7,096 nt of DNA from CAYJAD01 sp964372165 (GCA_964372165.1 CAYJPT010000119.1:1-7096); one strand, 5' to 3'. Numbered from the stretch's first letter, positions 1 to 7,051 are shown. Made by a program: numbers and translations. The notes: generated by a model not told the origin, from the sequence alone.

Positions 1-179
1 ACTGGTTATTTTATAATTTTTGTTTCGTGGTTGCATACTAAAATTTTTTATCTTTTTTTAATAATTTATAGTAATAATTTTGAGTAATGCTTTTTTCATT
101 GATAATTTAAAAATCTATGAAAATTGTGACAAAATATTGCTATGATAAAATCCTGTAAATATGTATTAAAAATTGTTAG
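1..179. other. AT-rich intergenic region, no gene seen
   Basis: This stretch is very rich in A and T with several homopolymer runs and stop codons in all frames. I see no coding region, tRNA or other RNA gene. The only pattern is a weak promoter-like pair on the + strand: TTGTGA at 124-129 and TAAAAT at 146-151 with a 16-base spacer. It points towards the permease, but the short mobile-like element at 184-328 lies directly after it, so it may be an old promoter cut off from its gene, or chance in AT-rich DNA. The gene to the left lies outside the window. Confidence 0.6.
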
Positions 180-236
180 TTAAGGAAACGCTGATTAAAT
201 CAACAAGTCAAAGAACATATTGTACGCCGAATGAGA

Positions 237-258
237 GCAAAAAACCACGCTTTTTTGC
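237..258. repeat. Stem-loop inside the MITE-like element
   Basis: GCAAAAAA and TTTTTTGC form a perfect 8-bp stem around the loop CCACGC. It is followed by GTCCC rather than a run of T, so it is not a normal intrinsic terminator. Together with the hairpin at 276-290 it would give the element a folded RNA if transcribed. Confidence 0.45.
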
Positions 259-275
259 GTCCCACAGGGCGAATG

Positions 276-290
276 AAGGCAGTGTGCCTT
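276..290. repeat. Small stem-loop inside the MITE-like element
   Basis: AAGGCA and TGCCTT form a perfect 6-bp stem around the loop GTG, immediately before the right-end hairpin at 292-321. It probably belongs to the structured interior of the element. No function can be given. Confidence 0.4.
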
Positions 291-332
291 TCTGATTTAT
301 TCTGCTTGCAGAATAAATCAGTACTTCCTTAA

Positions 333-557
333 ATAATGTGAGAGCATGATTCACTATTTTTTGCTAATATTGGCTTTGTTCAATGCTTAAAAAGCCTAGG
401 CACGATGAATTGTGCAGGTGTATTTGTATGCATTATGTTAAATAAAAATTATATCATTAATTGCATGTAATTAAATCAAAAAATAATTAAAAATGAGTTT
501 TTACTTACATTTAAATTTGACAAAAGGTAAAATTTAGATTGAAATTATTTTTTGATT
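333..557. other. AT-rich intergenic region, no gene seen
   Basis: No coding frame of useful length and no RNA gene is visible. Only weak dyads occur: GGCTTT at 372-377 with AAAGCC at 391-396 (13-base loop), followed by GCAC at 400-403 with GTGC at 412-415. These are too short and too widely spaced to call. The end of the stretch contains a candidate promoter for the permease, listed separately. Confidence 0.55.
517..545 (+). promoter_or_regulatory. Candidate sigma-70 promoter for the permease
   Basis: A perfect TTGACA at 517-522 is followed 17 bases later by TGAAAT at 540-545, a 4 of 6 match to the -10 consensus. A transcript from here would pass through the solo repeat end at 558-584 and have a leader of about 120 bases before the start codon. 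The weak -10 box and the high AT content make this a candidate only. A downstream start between 600 and 650 is also possible. Confidence 0.3.
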
Positions 558-584
558 TTAAGGAAACGCTGATTAAATCAACAA
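558..584 (+). repeat. Solo left end of the MITE-like family
   Basis: These 27 bases, beginning with TTAA and GGAAACGCTGATTAAATC, are identical to 180-206, the left end of the larger element. The similarity stops at 585. No matching right end follows before the permease at 673. It is in the same orientation as the other two copies. It is either the remnant of a decayed copy or a trace of an abortive or deleted insertion. It lies in the probable leader of the permease gene. Confidence 0.7.
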
Positions 585-661
585 TGAAAATTACTATATA
601 TACTTTCAGGTTACAATTAGCTTCATAGTGTGATGTATATGCTTGAATTATGCTGATATTT

Positions 662-667
662 AGGGGG
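662..667 (+). promoter_or_regulatory. Ribosome binding site of the permease
   Basis: AGGGGG lies 5 bases before the ATG at 673 and is a good purine-rich Shine-Dalgarno sequence. It supports 673 as the start rather than any downstream methionine. The ATG at 668 is out of frame and too close to the site. Confidence 0.7.
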
Positions 668-672
668 ATGAA

Positions 673-1974
673 ATGCTAGAAAATTTATTTTCGCTGACTA
701 AACATGGAACTACTGTGCGTACAGAGGTTTTGGCTGGTATTACGACTTTTGTAACCATGTCCTATATATTAGCTGTGAATCCAAGTATTTTAGGGCAAAG
801 TGGTATGGATCCATCTTCCGTGTTTGCGGCTACGGCTATAAGTGCAGCCTTTGCAACTTGTGTTATGGCTTTAATGGCAAACTTGCCTGCTGCCTTGGCT
901 CCTGGTATGGGCCTTAACGCATTTTTTGCCTTTACCGTGGTTATAGGTATGGGGTATTCATGGCAATTTGCTTTGACTGCTGTCTTTCTGGAAGGGTTAA
1001 TCTTTATATTTTTAACTTTGACAAATTTACGCGAAGCCATATTAAAATCCATTCCATACTCTATAAAGCTTGCTATTTCTGCCGGTATTGGCTTTTTTAT
1101 TGTGTTTATCGGTCTTAAAAATGCCGGCATTGTTGTGAAAAATGATGCTACATTATTAGCCATGGGTGATATGACAAAGCCTGGAGTGTTGGTAGCCTTG
1201 ATTGGTTTAAGTTTAGCTGCAATTTTATTATCAAAAAATGTACGTGGAGCTTTGCTTATTGCTATATTAGTTGCAACAATTGTTGGTATACCTCTGGGTG
1301 TTACAAATCTTACAAACTTTGATATGTCTAACTTTTTTTCAATACCAAGCATTGCCCCCACCTTTTTGCAGTTTGAGTGGGAAAGTGTTTTTACTGCTGA
1401 TATGCTCTTTGTACTAATTACTTTTCTTTTTGTTGATTTATTTGATACTCTTGGTACTTTGTTGGCCCTTGGTGCAAAAGCTGACTTGTTGGATGAAAAT
1501 GGTAATTTACCACGTGCTAAAAGTGCACTAATGGCTGATGCCATTGGTACAACTGTTGGAGCAATGCTTGGCACATCAACCATAACAACCTATGTAGAAA
1601 GTGCTTCTGGTGTTATTGAGGGTGGTAGAACTGGTTTAACTTCTCTGGTTGTATCCGGATTATTTTTAATTTCACTCTTTTTATCGCCGCTATTTTTAAT
1701 TGTTCCAGCTCAAGCAACAGCACCAGCCTTAGTTTTAGTTGGGTTATTAATGTTTACGCCGGCCTTAAAGATTGATTTTAATGATTATGTTGTTTCCATA
1801 CCAGCATTTTTAACTATTGTAATGATGCCCTTAACATTTAGCATTGCTACAGGAATTATGTGGGGTATTATAAGTCATGTTATTCTTTGTATTTTCTCTA
1901 GGCGTGCCAATGAATTGTCAATATTATCATATATATTAGCAGCACTTTTTGTATGGAAAATCTCAATGACATAG
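673..1974 (+). CDS. AzgA-type purine nucleobase permease (NCS2 superfamily)
   Basis: Complete integral inner-membrane protein of 433 residues, the usual length for the AzgA group (COG2252). That group holds E. coli AdeP/AdeQ and GhxP/GhxQ and B. subtilis PbuG/PbuO, which import adenine or hypoxanthine/guanine by proton symport for salvage. The start is supported by AGGGGG 5 bases upstream. Family signatures seen: the N-terminal KHGTTVRTEVLAGITTF (10-26), APGMGLNAFFAF (76-87), SAGIGFFIVFIGLKNAG (136-152), VDLFDTLGTL (254-263) and the long conserved stretch from ADAIGTTVGAMLG (288-300) through TTYVESASG to GGRTGLTS (317-324). D255/D258 and E309 sit where the family keeps the acidic residues of TM8 and TM10 needed for substrate and proton binding. 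Most of the chain is hydrophobic, fitting 12-14 membrane spans. Whether it prefers adenine or hypoxanthine/guanine cannot be read from the sequence, so no gene symbol is given. No purine riboswitch was seen upstream. It is flanked by repeat copies and appears to be a single-gene unit. Confidence 0.95.
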   Translation: MLENLFSLTKHGTTVRTEVLAGITTFVTMSYILAVNPSILGQSGMDPSSVFAATAISAAFATCVMALMANLPAALAPGMGLNAFFAFTVVIGMGYSWQFALTAVFLEGLIFIFLTLTNLREAILKSIPYSIKLAISAGIGFFIVFIGLKNAGIVVKNDATLLAMGDMTKPGVLVALIGLSLAAILLSKNVRGALLIAILVATIVGIPLGVTNLTNFDMSNFFSIPSIAPTFLQFEWESVFTADMLFVLITFLFVDLFDTLGTLLALGAKADLLDENGNLPRAKSALMADAIGTTVGAMLGTSTITTYVESASGVIEGGRTGLTSLVVSGLFLISLFLSPLFLIVPAQATAPALVLVGLLMFTPALKIDFNDYVVSIPAFLTIVMMPLTFSIATGIMWGIISHVILCIFSRRANELSILSYILAALFVWKISMT

Positions 1975-1982
1975 GTATTTAA

Positions 1983-2026
1983 GGAAATGCTGATTTATTC
2001 TGCTTGCAGAATAAATCAGCACTTCC
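1983..2026. repeat. 44-bp palindrome, minimal copy of the MITE-like family
   Basis: Two 20-base arms, GGAAATGCTGATTTATTCTG and CAGAATAAATCAGCACTTCC, pair with a single A/C mismatch around the 4-base loop CTTG. Positions 1990-2026 match the right end of the larger element (292-328) with one difference, and the first bases match its left end, so left and right ends are joined with no interior. TTAA precedes it (1979-1982), but ATCA follows. It begins 8 bases after the permease stop codon. A transcript would form a long stem that could protect the 3' end of the permease mRNA or slow polymerase, but there is no T-run after it, so it is not a standard intrinsic terminator. Confidence 0.75.
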
Positions 2027-2072
2027 ATCACGGCATTCTAATTTGTGCAGTTAAAAGCTAATGTATGCGGTT

Positions 2073-2146
2073 GGGTAAAGTTTTTTTCGCATTGCAGCAC
2101 CTGCGCATACGCTCCGTCGCAACAAATTGCTCAAAAAACCTTCCCC
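2073..2146. repeat. Imperfect inverted repeat abutting the assembly gap
   Basis: GGGTAAAGTTTTTTTCGCA at 2073-2091 and the reverse complement of 2128-2146 (GGGGAAGGTTTTTTGAGCA) match at 15 of 19 positions. Inside this, TTGC at 2092-2095 and GCAA at 2118-2121 can also pair. It is more GC-rich between the arms than the surrounding intergenic DNA. The inverted design, and its position exactly at the end of the contig, suggest a dispersed palindromic repeat on which the assembly broke. It shares no clear sequence with the GGAA...TTCC family. It may continue into the gap. Both strands stay open here, but the translations are Cys-rich and unlike any protein I know. Confidence 0.45.
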
Positions 2147-2246
2147 NNNNNNNNNNNNNNNNNNNNNNNNNNNNNNNNNNNNNNNNNNNNNNNNNNNNNN
2201 NNNNNNNNNNNNNNNNNNNNNNNNNNNNNNNNNNNNNNNNNNNNNN
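2147..2246. other. Assembly gap of 100 N
   Basis: A run of exactly 100 undetermined bases, the conventional filler for a scaffold join of unknown length. It hides the 5' end of the adhesin gene, including promoter, start codon and N-terminal domain. The true distance could be far from 100 bases, so the reading frame that happens to stay open across the N run means nothing. Confidence 0.97.
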
Positions 2247-5200
2247 CCGGCGTTGGTAATACTGGAGCTGTTGGAACAGGCAATACTGGTACAAATTCAA
2301 CACCTAACACTACAACTCCTGATGGAAATTCAAGTGTACCAGATACTCCTAATACCTCTATTCCACCAACGGTAACTAGTCCACCTACAGACCCTGCTGG
2401 ACCTACAGACCCTGCTGGTACTACAGACCCTGCTGGACCTACAGACCCTGTTGGGCCAGATAATGAAGTGGAAGAAGATCCCAATAACGATCCCACTATC
2501 GTTTTACCAGAAGGTGGTGGAGACGACCCAGATGCTTCTGACCTATCTGTTACAGCAGATGAGATGGGTGAGGGTAATAATGTAAAATTTGACGAAAGTT
2601 TAGACCAGCAATTAGAAAGTCAAGTTGTTAAGTTGGAAGGTCAAATTGTTGCAAGCGACGCTGATGGTGATGTTTTAACTTTTTCAACTGGGCCTGCTCA
2701 ATTGGAAAGTGGTAGAACAGAGTCTCTTGGTTCGTTTTCTATTGATTCAAGCAGCGGTGAGTATGAATTTATTTTAGATAATGACAAAGCAGACGCACTT
2801 AATGCAGGCGAAGAAGTAACTGAAACGTACACTATTACAGTATCTGACGGCAATGGTGGAAGTGTAACCCAAGATGTAACTGTGGTGATTAAGGGAACAA
2901 ATGACGCCCCTGATCTTAGTATAGATTTGACTGATGGGGATTCGTTTTCGCTTACTGAAGGTGAGAGTGACACAACTGTCACTGGTACATTAAGTGTGGT
3001 TGACCCTGATGCTAATGGTGGTATGCAAAACATCACCGTAAATGGTTTTACAAATAGCCTTGATTTAAGTGCAACCGGAACAACCAGTGCTACTTTTGAA
3101 GGCCTTTATGGTAATTTAGTAATTGAAGCAAATGGTAGTTATACTTATACAGTTGGTGTTACTGAAGCACAACAAAAAGCTGTTCAAGGTTTAAGTAGCG
3201 ATGTGGTTGAAACTTTTGATATTAAAACAACAGATGCAAATGGTGCTTTTGATACAGCATCATTAAATATAAATATTAGTGGTGTTGATAATGTACCAAC
3301 ACTTGATATGTCTGCTACAGACTCAACTTTGATTACCTATGATGATAGTGATGATGCGCGTGATTCACATGCTGATGGTGACAATGATGCACAAACTGTT
3401 GATGGTAATTTTAGTTTTACTGCTGGTGACGGCACAACAAATATTACTATAAATGGTACGCCTATTACCGATACTACAGGCAATGTTATTATTGGTACAA
3501 CAATTAGCAATGTTGATAATAATGGTGATTTCTTAGGAACATTAGAAATTACTGGTTATGATGCTGATTCTGGTACAATAAGCTACACTTATACACAAAA
3601 TGGCAATCAAGATCATAGTGGCAGTACTTCGCTTACTGATAGCTTTAAGGTTGTGATTTCTGATAGTGATGGTAATAGTGCTGATAATGCTGAAGGCGAT
3701 ATTGTTATTAACTTAAAAGACGACGGCCCTGTTGCTGATGATGGCTCTGTCGTTGTTGATGAAGCATTCCTTAAAGATGGTTCAACCACAGGGCAAACCA
3801 CTGCCGATGGTACAGCAGAAGCTAATGACAGTGTTGCAAGTGGCACATTAGAGTTTGATTTTGGTGCAGATGGTAAGGCAGACAGTAATGCTTTTGCATG
3901 GGATACAACAACTACACCAAACATAACAACTCTTGATGGTACACCTATTGATTGGGTTATTGGTTCTAATGGAGATCTAAAAGGTATTGTTGGTACTCAA
4001 GTTTATGTTACTGTAAGTATGACTCTTGGTGAAGCTAACTCAGATAATGTTGTTAACGCTGACTATACTGTAACTTTACATCAACCAATAAAGCATGATG
4101 CACCTGAATATTCAAAAGAAAATTCTGATGAAAATCAAGATGTTGCATCAAAAGATAACCTTAATGACGATGATATTGCAAGCAATCTTAACTTTAATTT
4201 TACCATTACCGATGGTGACGGCAGTACAAGCTCCGGTAGTTTAACGGTAAATATTGAAGATGATGTTATAGATGCTTATAACATCATTGATGGCGAAGTA
4301 ACTGATTCAGTGCAGCTTACTGCACCGGAAATTGCTCCTGATACACCGTTTTTCTCTGGTAGTGCAGGTAGTGATGAGCTTGAAAGTGCTATTAATTATG
4401 ATCCAGACAAGCCTGACTTTGCGCCGTCTAATTATCCTGTTAAGTTTTATGAAAAAAAGGATGGCGATCCAGGCTCAATAACCGTTGGTGCAGATGAAAA
4501 CGGTAATGGTGGTTTTACTATTGAGGCAGCCATTGTAAAGTTTGATAGTTCGCAAGGTCACAGCGTTGAGCAAGCAGGCAATGCTATACTTGGTTGGCGT
4601 GTTGATGACTCTCCAGTAGACAAGAGCAATCCAGATGTAACTTATGGGGATGGCATTGGTATTAAAGGACAAGGCGGCAATGCTGACTACGAAGTAGGTA
4701 ACATTGCAGGTGATTATACTGATGGTGTGAGTACCGAAGCTTTAATTATCACTTTACCGGAAGGCGAGGTGGCCTATGGTATAGATTTGTCATTCGGTTG
4801 CCTTTTTGGTGCAGGTGATCACTACTCTGACGCTAACAACGAATATATAACCCTAGAATTTTTTAGGGATGGTGAGTTAGTGCACACTGTTCATCAATTA
4901 GCAGGACAAGATGATGGCTTTGAAAACTTTGAGTCTTCAACCCTTACTGTGCCTTTTGATGAAGTACGTATTATTCCAAGTGCAAAGGGTTCTGATTTTG
5001 TATTAAATAATGTTGATTTTTCAGAATATGGTAACCACGTTGTAGCTATGGCTGAAGGTAGCATTGAAACTTTAAGCGCAGATGGTTTAGAATCTATTTC
5101 CTTTGATAGTATTAGCACCAGTGCTAGTACTGCTTCGGTAAAAATTGCTGACGGTAGTAACATACAATTGGAAGATGGTACAAATCTTACTCTTGTCGAA

Positions 5201-7051
5201 CAAAGTGCAAATGTATTTGTGGCTATTTCAAACTATGGTAGCGGTTCAGAAGAGGCTTATTTTACTCTTTCACTAAGTGACGGTGATTGGAGTATGCACC
5301 AACATAAGAATTTTGGTGATGAAATAAATGTAACATTTGCTGCTAAAGACCGTGATGGCGATATAGATACGCAAACTGTAACCATGAAGGGCGATGATCA
5401 AATAAGCATTAATGCAGGCGATATTGAACATACAACCCATGATGCTATGGTTGATGGTGCTGTTGCAAGCGGCGAATCAGTAGAAGGTGCTATAGCTTCT
5501 GAAGAAGGTAATTTTAGTATAAGTGGTGGAGATATTGCTCAAGTAACCATTGATGGAAATGCGTTGTTTGATGAAAATGGTGACTTTATAGGTGATACAA
5601 TAGATGTAATTAAAGGCGAACATGGCGAAATAACCAATATTCGCTATGATGAAGATAGTGCCGAAATTAGCTATACTTACACTCAAACTGACGTTTACGA
5701 TAAGCATGAGCTTGACAGTGATGTTGTTGCAGGTGATCAATTTGAAATAGTTGTCACAGGTAAGGATGGCGATGTTGCAAAAGAAACTATTACTACCAAT
5801 TATGTAGATGATGTTGTTGATATAGTTCAAGCTGACTCACAAAAGGTCAATGATGTTTCGGTAGTTGTGCATAGTGAATATGAAATCATGTATGACATTT
5901 TTGATTCTAACAATGTTTTTGTTGAGACAACAACCAACAATCCTTGGGCTGAAATGCCAAGCGGTGGTAGTTTTTCAGTCAATAGCCTAATGCCTAAGGG
6001 TGATGGAACAACTGTGAATGCTCTTGAATATACTGCTACTCTTGAGGATGGTGTAGTATCTACTTCTGGTGATATGGATGCCAAGGGTGCTGATAGTAGT
6101 GGCGAATTAAGTCTTGACTTTATATATGTTCCTTATCCTGGTACTGCTAAATTTATCAGTATTGAGGATGAACCAGTTGGGATAAACTCTTCCACTGAAG
6201 GAACTGTGACAACTTATTCAGCTGATATGCACGGTGAAAATTACTTCACCATGACCTTTGATTCATCCAATGGACAATGGAACTTTACACAAAATAAACC
6301 TTTTGATGACAGTATAACATTAAAGTTCTCAGCTACAGATGCTGATGGTGATACAGATACACAATATGTTGTTGTGAAAGGTTCAACTGAAGGATTTACA
6401 AGCGCTGACCCTGCACCACAATCTGAGCAGGTACAACCTGATGAAATACAGGTAATGTCTGATGCAAAGCCAGATCCAGAACCTATGGATACTAATACCG
6501 GCAATGATGATCTAAACGGCACTACTGGTAATGATGATCTAAACGGTGGCACTGCTGATGATGTACTCTTTGGCGATGACGGCGATGACATTCTTAACGG
6601 TGGTGCTGGCAATGACTTCCTTGACGGCGGAGCCGGTGCAGATAAACTCTTTGGTGGTGCTGGTGATGATTTAATGGTGATGGACTTCCAAGATGTATTT
6701 GTTGATGGTGGTAATTCGTCTGAAGATGATGGAACAAGCATGGATGTGCTTTTAACAGGAAGCGAAAATTTAACTAAAGTTAGAGAAATGCTTGATGATA
6801 GTGACATCGTGAATACTGAGGTAGTAATTGTAGGCGATAATGTTAGCGGCAATACTGCTCAAGAAGTACTACAAAACTCAGGTGCTCAAGATGCTGATGG
6901 TAATTGGCAGGTAGAAAATGCTGATAGTGGTTGGACAGAAAACTCAAATAATGCACCTGAAAGTTACCGTGAGTTTAGTTCGACAAACGATCAAGACCAA
7001 GAAATCACCATATTGATTGAGGCTACTAAACTAGAACAAGGTGTTGGTTAG
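2247..7051 (+). CDS. Giant RTX adhesin, type I secretion substrate, 5'-truncated
   Basis: Partial gene. The first complete codon after the gap is at 2249 and 1600 residues follow. The product is very acidic (Asp, Glu, Gly, Thr, Ser, Asn rich) with one cysteine (C851), as usual for calcium-dependent repeat-in-toxin adhesins exported by an ABC transporter, a membrane fusion protein and an outer-membrane channel. Visible parts, numbered from codon 2249: low-complexity linker (1-120), VCBS repeat ending in GTNDAP (about 125-221), second related repeat (222-350), 'GNFS' module (386-492), T1SS-143-type repeat (495-673), unusual globular region (675-927), an alternating set of duplicated modules (940-1378), Asp/Pro linker (1380-1417), RTX nonapeptides (1418-1480) and a secretion tail (1481-1600). 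Likely role: surface-displayed or released factor for adhesion, biofilm or host contact. The missing N-terminus would show whether it has a LapA-type retention module. No secretion genes are within the window. Three stops in a row (TAG TAA TAA) end the frame. Confidence 0.88.
2384..2455 (+). repeat. Four 18-bp units encoding a PTDPAG linker
   Basis: Four head-to-tail units of 18 bases with the pattern CCT ACA GAC CCT GCT GGA encode PTDPAG, PTDPAG, TTDPAG and PTDPVG. Only a few substitutions separate the units. They sit in a Pro/Thr/Gly/Asn-rich linker (residues about 1-110) that probably acts as an extended spacer between the missing N-terminal domain and the beta-sandwich repeats. In-frame units of this kind change copy number easily by slippage. 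Confidence 0.85.
2620..2911 (+). other. VCBS-type repeat domain of the adhesin
   Basis: Residues about 125-221. The pattern GQIVASDADGD, then GSFSIDSSSGEYEFILDN, a helical ADALNAGEEVTETYTITVSDGNGGS and the closing VVIKGTNDAP are typical of VCBS repeats, which form extended, calcium-stiffened rods in adhesins of Gram-negative bacteria. The following stretch, 2912-3298 (residues 222-350), looks like a diverged repeat of the same kind: it has GTLSVVDPDANGG, NGSYTYTV, VVETFDIKTTDANGA and ends in VDNVP instead of TNDAP. Confidence 0.8.
3731..4267 (+). other. T1SS-143-type repeat domain of the adhesin
   Basis: Residues 495-673. It follows the DDGPVADD junction, opens with VVVDEAFLKDGS, continues with ASGTLEFDFGADG, then ADYTVTLHQPIKHD, and ends in NFNFTITDGDGSTSSGSLTVNIEDDV. 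The order 'DEA...G', 'FGADG', 'Y-V-L...P..H' and 'DGDG...I.DD' is that of the roughly 143-residue repeat known from type I secretion substrates (TIGR03660). This one is somewhat longer, with an Asp/Asn-rich insertion after the KHD motif. Confidence 0.65.
4271..5029 (+). other. Unclassified globular region of the adhesin, possible ligand-binding beta-sandwich
   Basis: Residues about 675-927, breaking the run of repeat modules. It starts with a linker rich in acidic residues and proline. The core (about 755-927) has GFTIEAAIVKFDS, GNAILGWRVDD, GIGIKGQGGNADYEVGN, EALIITLPEGEVAYGIDLSFG, EYITLEFFRDGELVHTV and FDEVRIIPSAKGSDFVLNNVDF. Alternating strands, aromatic residues and a 'difference in the distances of ordered backbone' ending in a FDEVRI...FVLNNVDF pair resemble jelly-roll carbohydrate-binding or similar sandwich domains in surface proteins. 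The only cysteine of the protein, C851 in SFGCLFG, is here. I do not recognise a named family, and the fold is inferred from pattern alone. Confidence 0.45.
5249..6382 (+). repeat. Alternating duplicated adhesin modules
   Basis: Two module types recur. The 'YFT' module, residues 1001-1048 (5249-5392), reads AYFTLSLSDGDWSMHQHK then DEINVTFAAKDRDGDIDTQ. Its relative at residues 1330-1378 (6236-6382) reads NYFTMTFDSSNGQWNFTQNK then DSITLKFSATDADGDTDTQ. Between them is a 'GNFS' module at residues 1087-1189 (5507-5815), related to residues 386-492 (3404-3724). Both GNFS copies share GNFS, VTIDG or ITING, a YD-D-SG-ISYTYTQ strand and a closing DGD or DGN turn. They are probably beta-sandwich units with Asp-rich calcium sites. 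Identity at the protein level is moderate, so the duplications are not recent. Confidence 0.7.
6500..6688 (+). repeat. RTX calcium-binding nonapeptide array
   Basis: Seven successive nonapeptides, residues 1418-1480: GNDDLNGTT, GNDDLNGGT, ADDVLFGDD, GDDILNGGA, GNDFLDGGA, GADKLFGGA and a final degenerate GDDLMVMDF. They fit the consensus GGxGxDxLx of repeats that fold into a parallel beta-roll when they bind calcium outside the cell, which helps pull type I substrates through the channel and fold them. The array is short, as in large repeat adhesins as opposed to RTX toxins. Confidence 0.93.
6689..7048 (+). other. C-terminal type I secretion tail of the adhesin
   Basis: The last 120 residues follow the RTX array. 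They contain DVFVDGGNSSEDDG, a MDVLLTGSENLTKVREMLDD segment that looks helical, a TEVVIVGDN strand and a final strand QEITILIEATKLEQ. Uncleaved C-terminal signals of type I substrates typically lie in the last 50-100 residues, are poor in Cys, Lys and Arg, and end in a short hydrophobic stretch, all of which fit. The exact signal cannot be placed. Confidence 0.6.

Larger units (their letters stand above)
180..332 (+). mobile_element. MITE-like non-coding element with terminal inverted repeats
   Basis: The element runs from GGAA at 184 to TTCC at 328 and has TTAA on both sides (180-183 and 329-332). The left end GGAAACGCTGATTAAATC and the reverse complement of the right end GGAAGTACTGATTTATTC agree at 13 of 18 positions, or 17 of 22 counting TTAA. 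The right end also contains a perfect hairpin with arms CTGATTTATTCTG and CAGAATAAATCAG around CTTG (292-321). The interior holds two more hairpins (237-258 and 276-290) and no open reading frame of note. The left end recurs exactly at 558-584 and the right end recurs at 1990-2026 with one mismatch in 37 bases, so this is a repeat family. Small size, inverted ends, no gene and dispersed copies fit a miniature inverted-repeat transposable element moved by a transposase encoded elsewhere. TTAA may be a target duplication or part of the ends. I do not recognise the parent insertion sequence. Confidence 0.65.

Noticed and set aside
372..415. A structured RNA or terminator in the intergenic region
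   Set aside because: Stems of 6 and 4 base pairs with large loops are expected by chance and have no T-run.
585..672. A purine riboswitch upstream of the permease
   Set aside because: I looked for the conserved core and paired stems of the purine class and did not see them. There is no terminator hairpin before the start either.
762..1583. A 273-codon open frame on the minus strand inside the permease gene
   Set aside because: The + strand encodes all family signatures of an AzgA permease. The antisense product has no recognisable motif and is a mirror of the codon bias.
1983..2026. An intrinsic terminator for the permease
   Set aside because: The stem is strong, but it is AT-rich and followed by ATCACGGC rather than a T-run. 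The recurrence of the same sequence at 292-328 shows it is a repeat first.
2058..2303. Small open frames on both strands across the inverted repeat and the N run
   Set aside because: They rely on N bases staying open and on repeat DNA. Their translations look like nothing I know.
2384..2455. A CRISPR array
   Set aside because: The 18-bp units are head to tail with no spacers and are in frame with the adhesin.
2131..2496. A minus-strand open frame rich in Gly, Ser, Val and Pro
   Set aside because: It is the antisense of the PTDPAG repeats, spans the N run and has no independent support.
2698..6852. Several minus-strand open frames of 65 to 203 codons within the adhesin
   Set aside because: They are antisense shadows of an Asp/Gly/Thr-rich gene, low in complexity and without ribosome binding sites.
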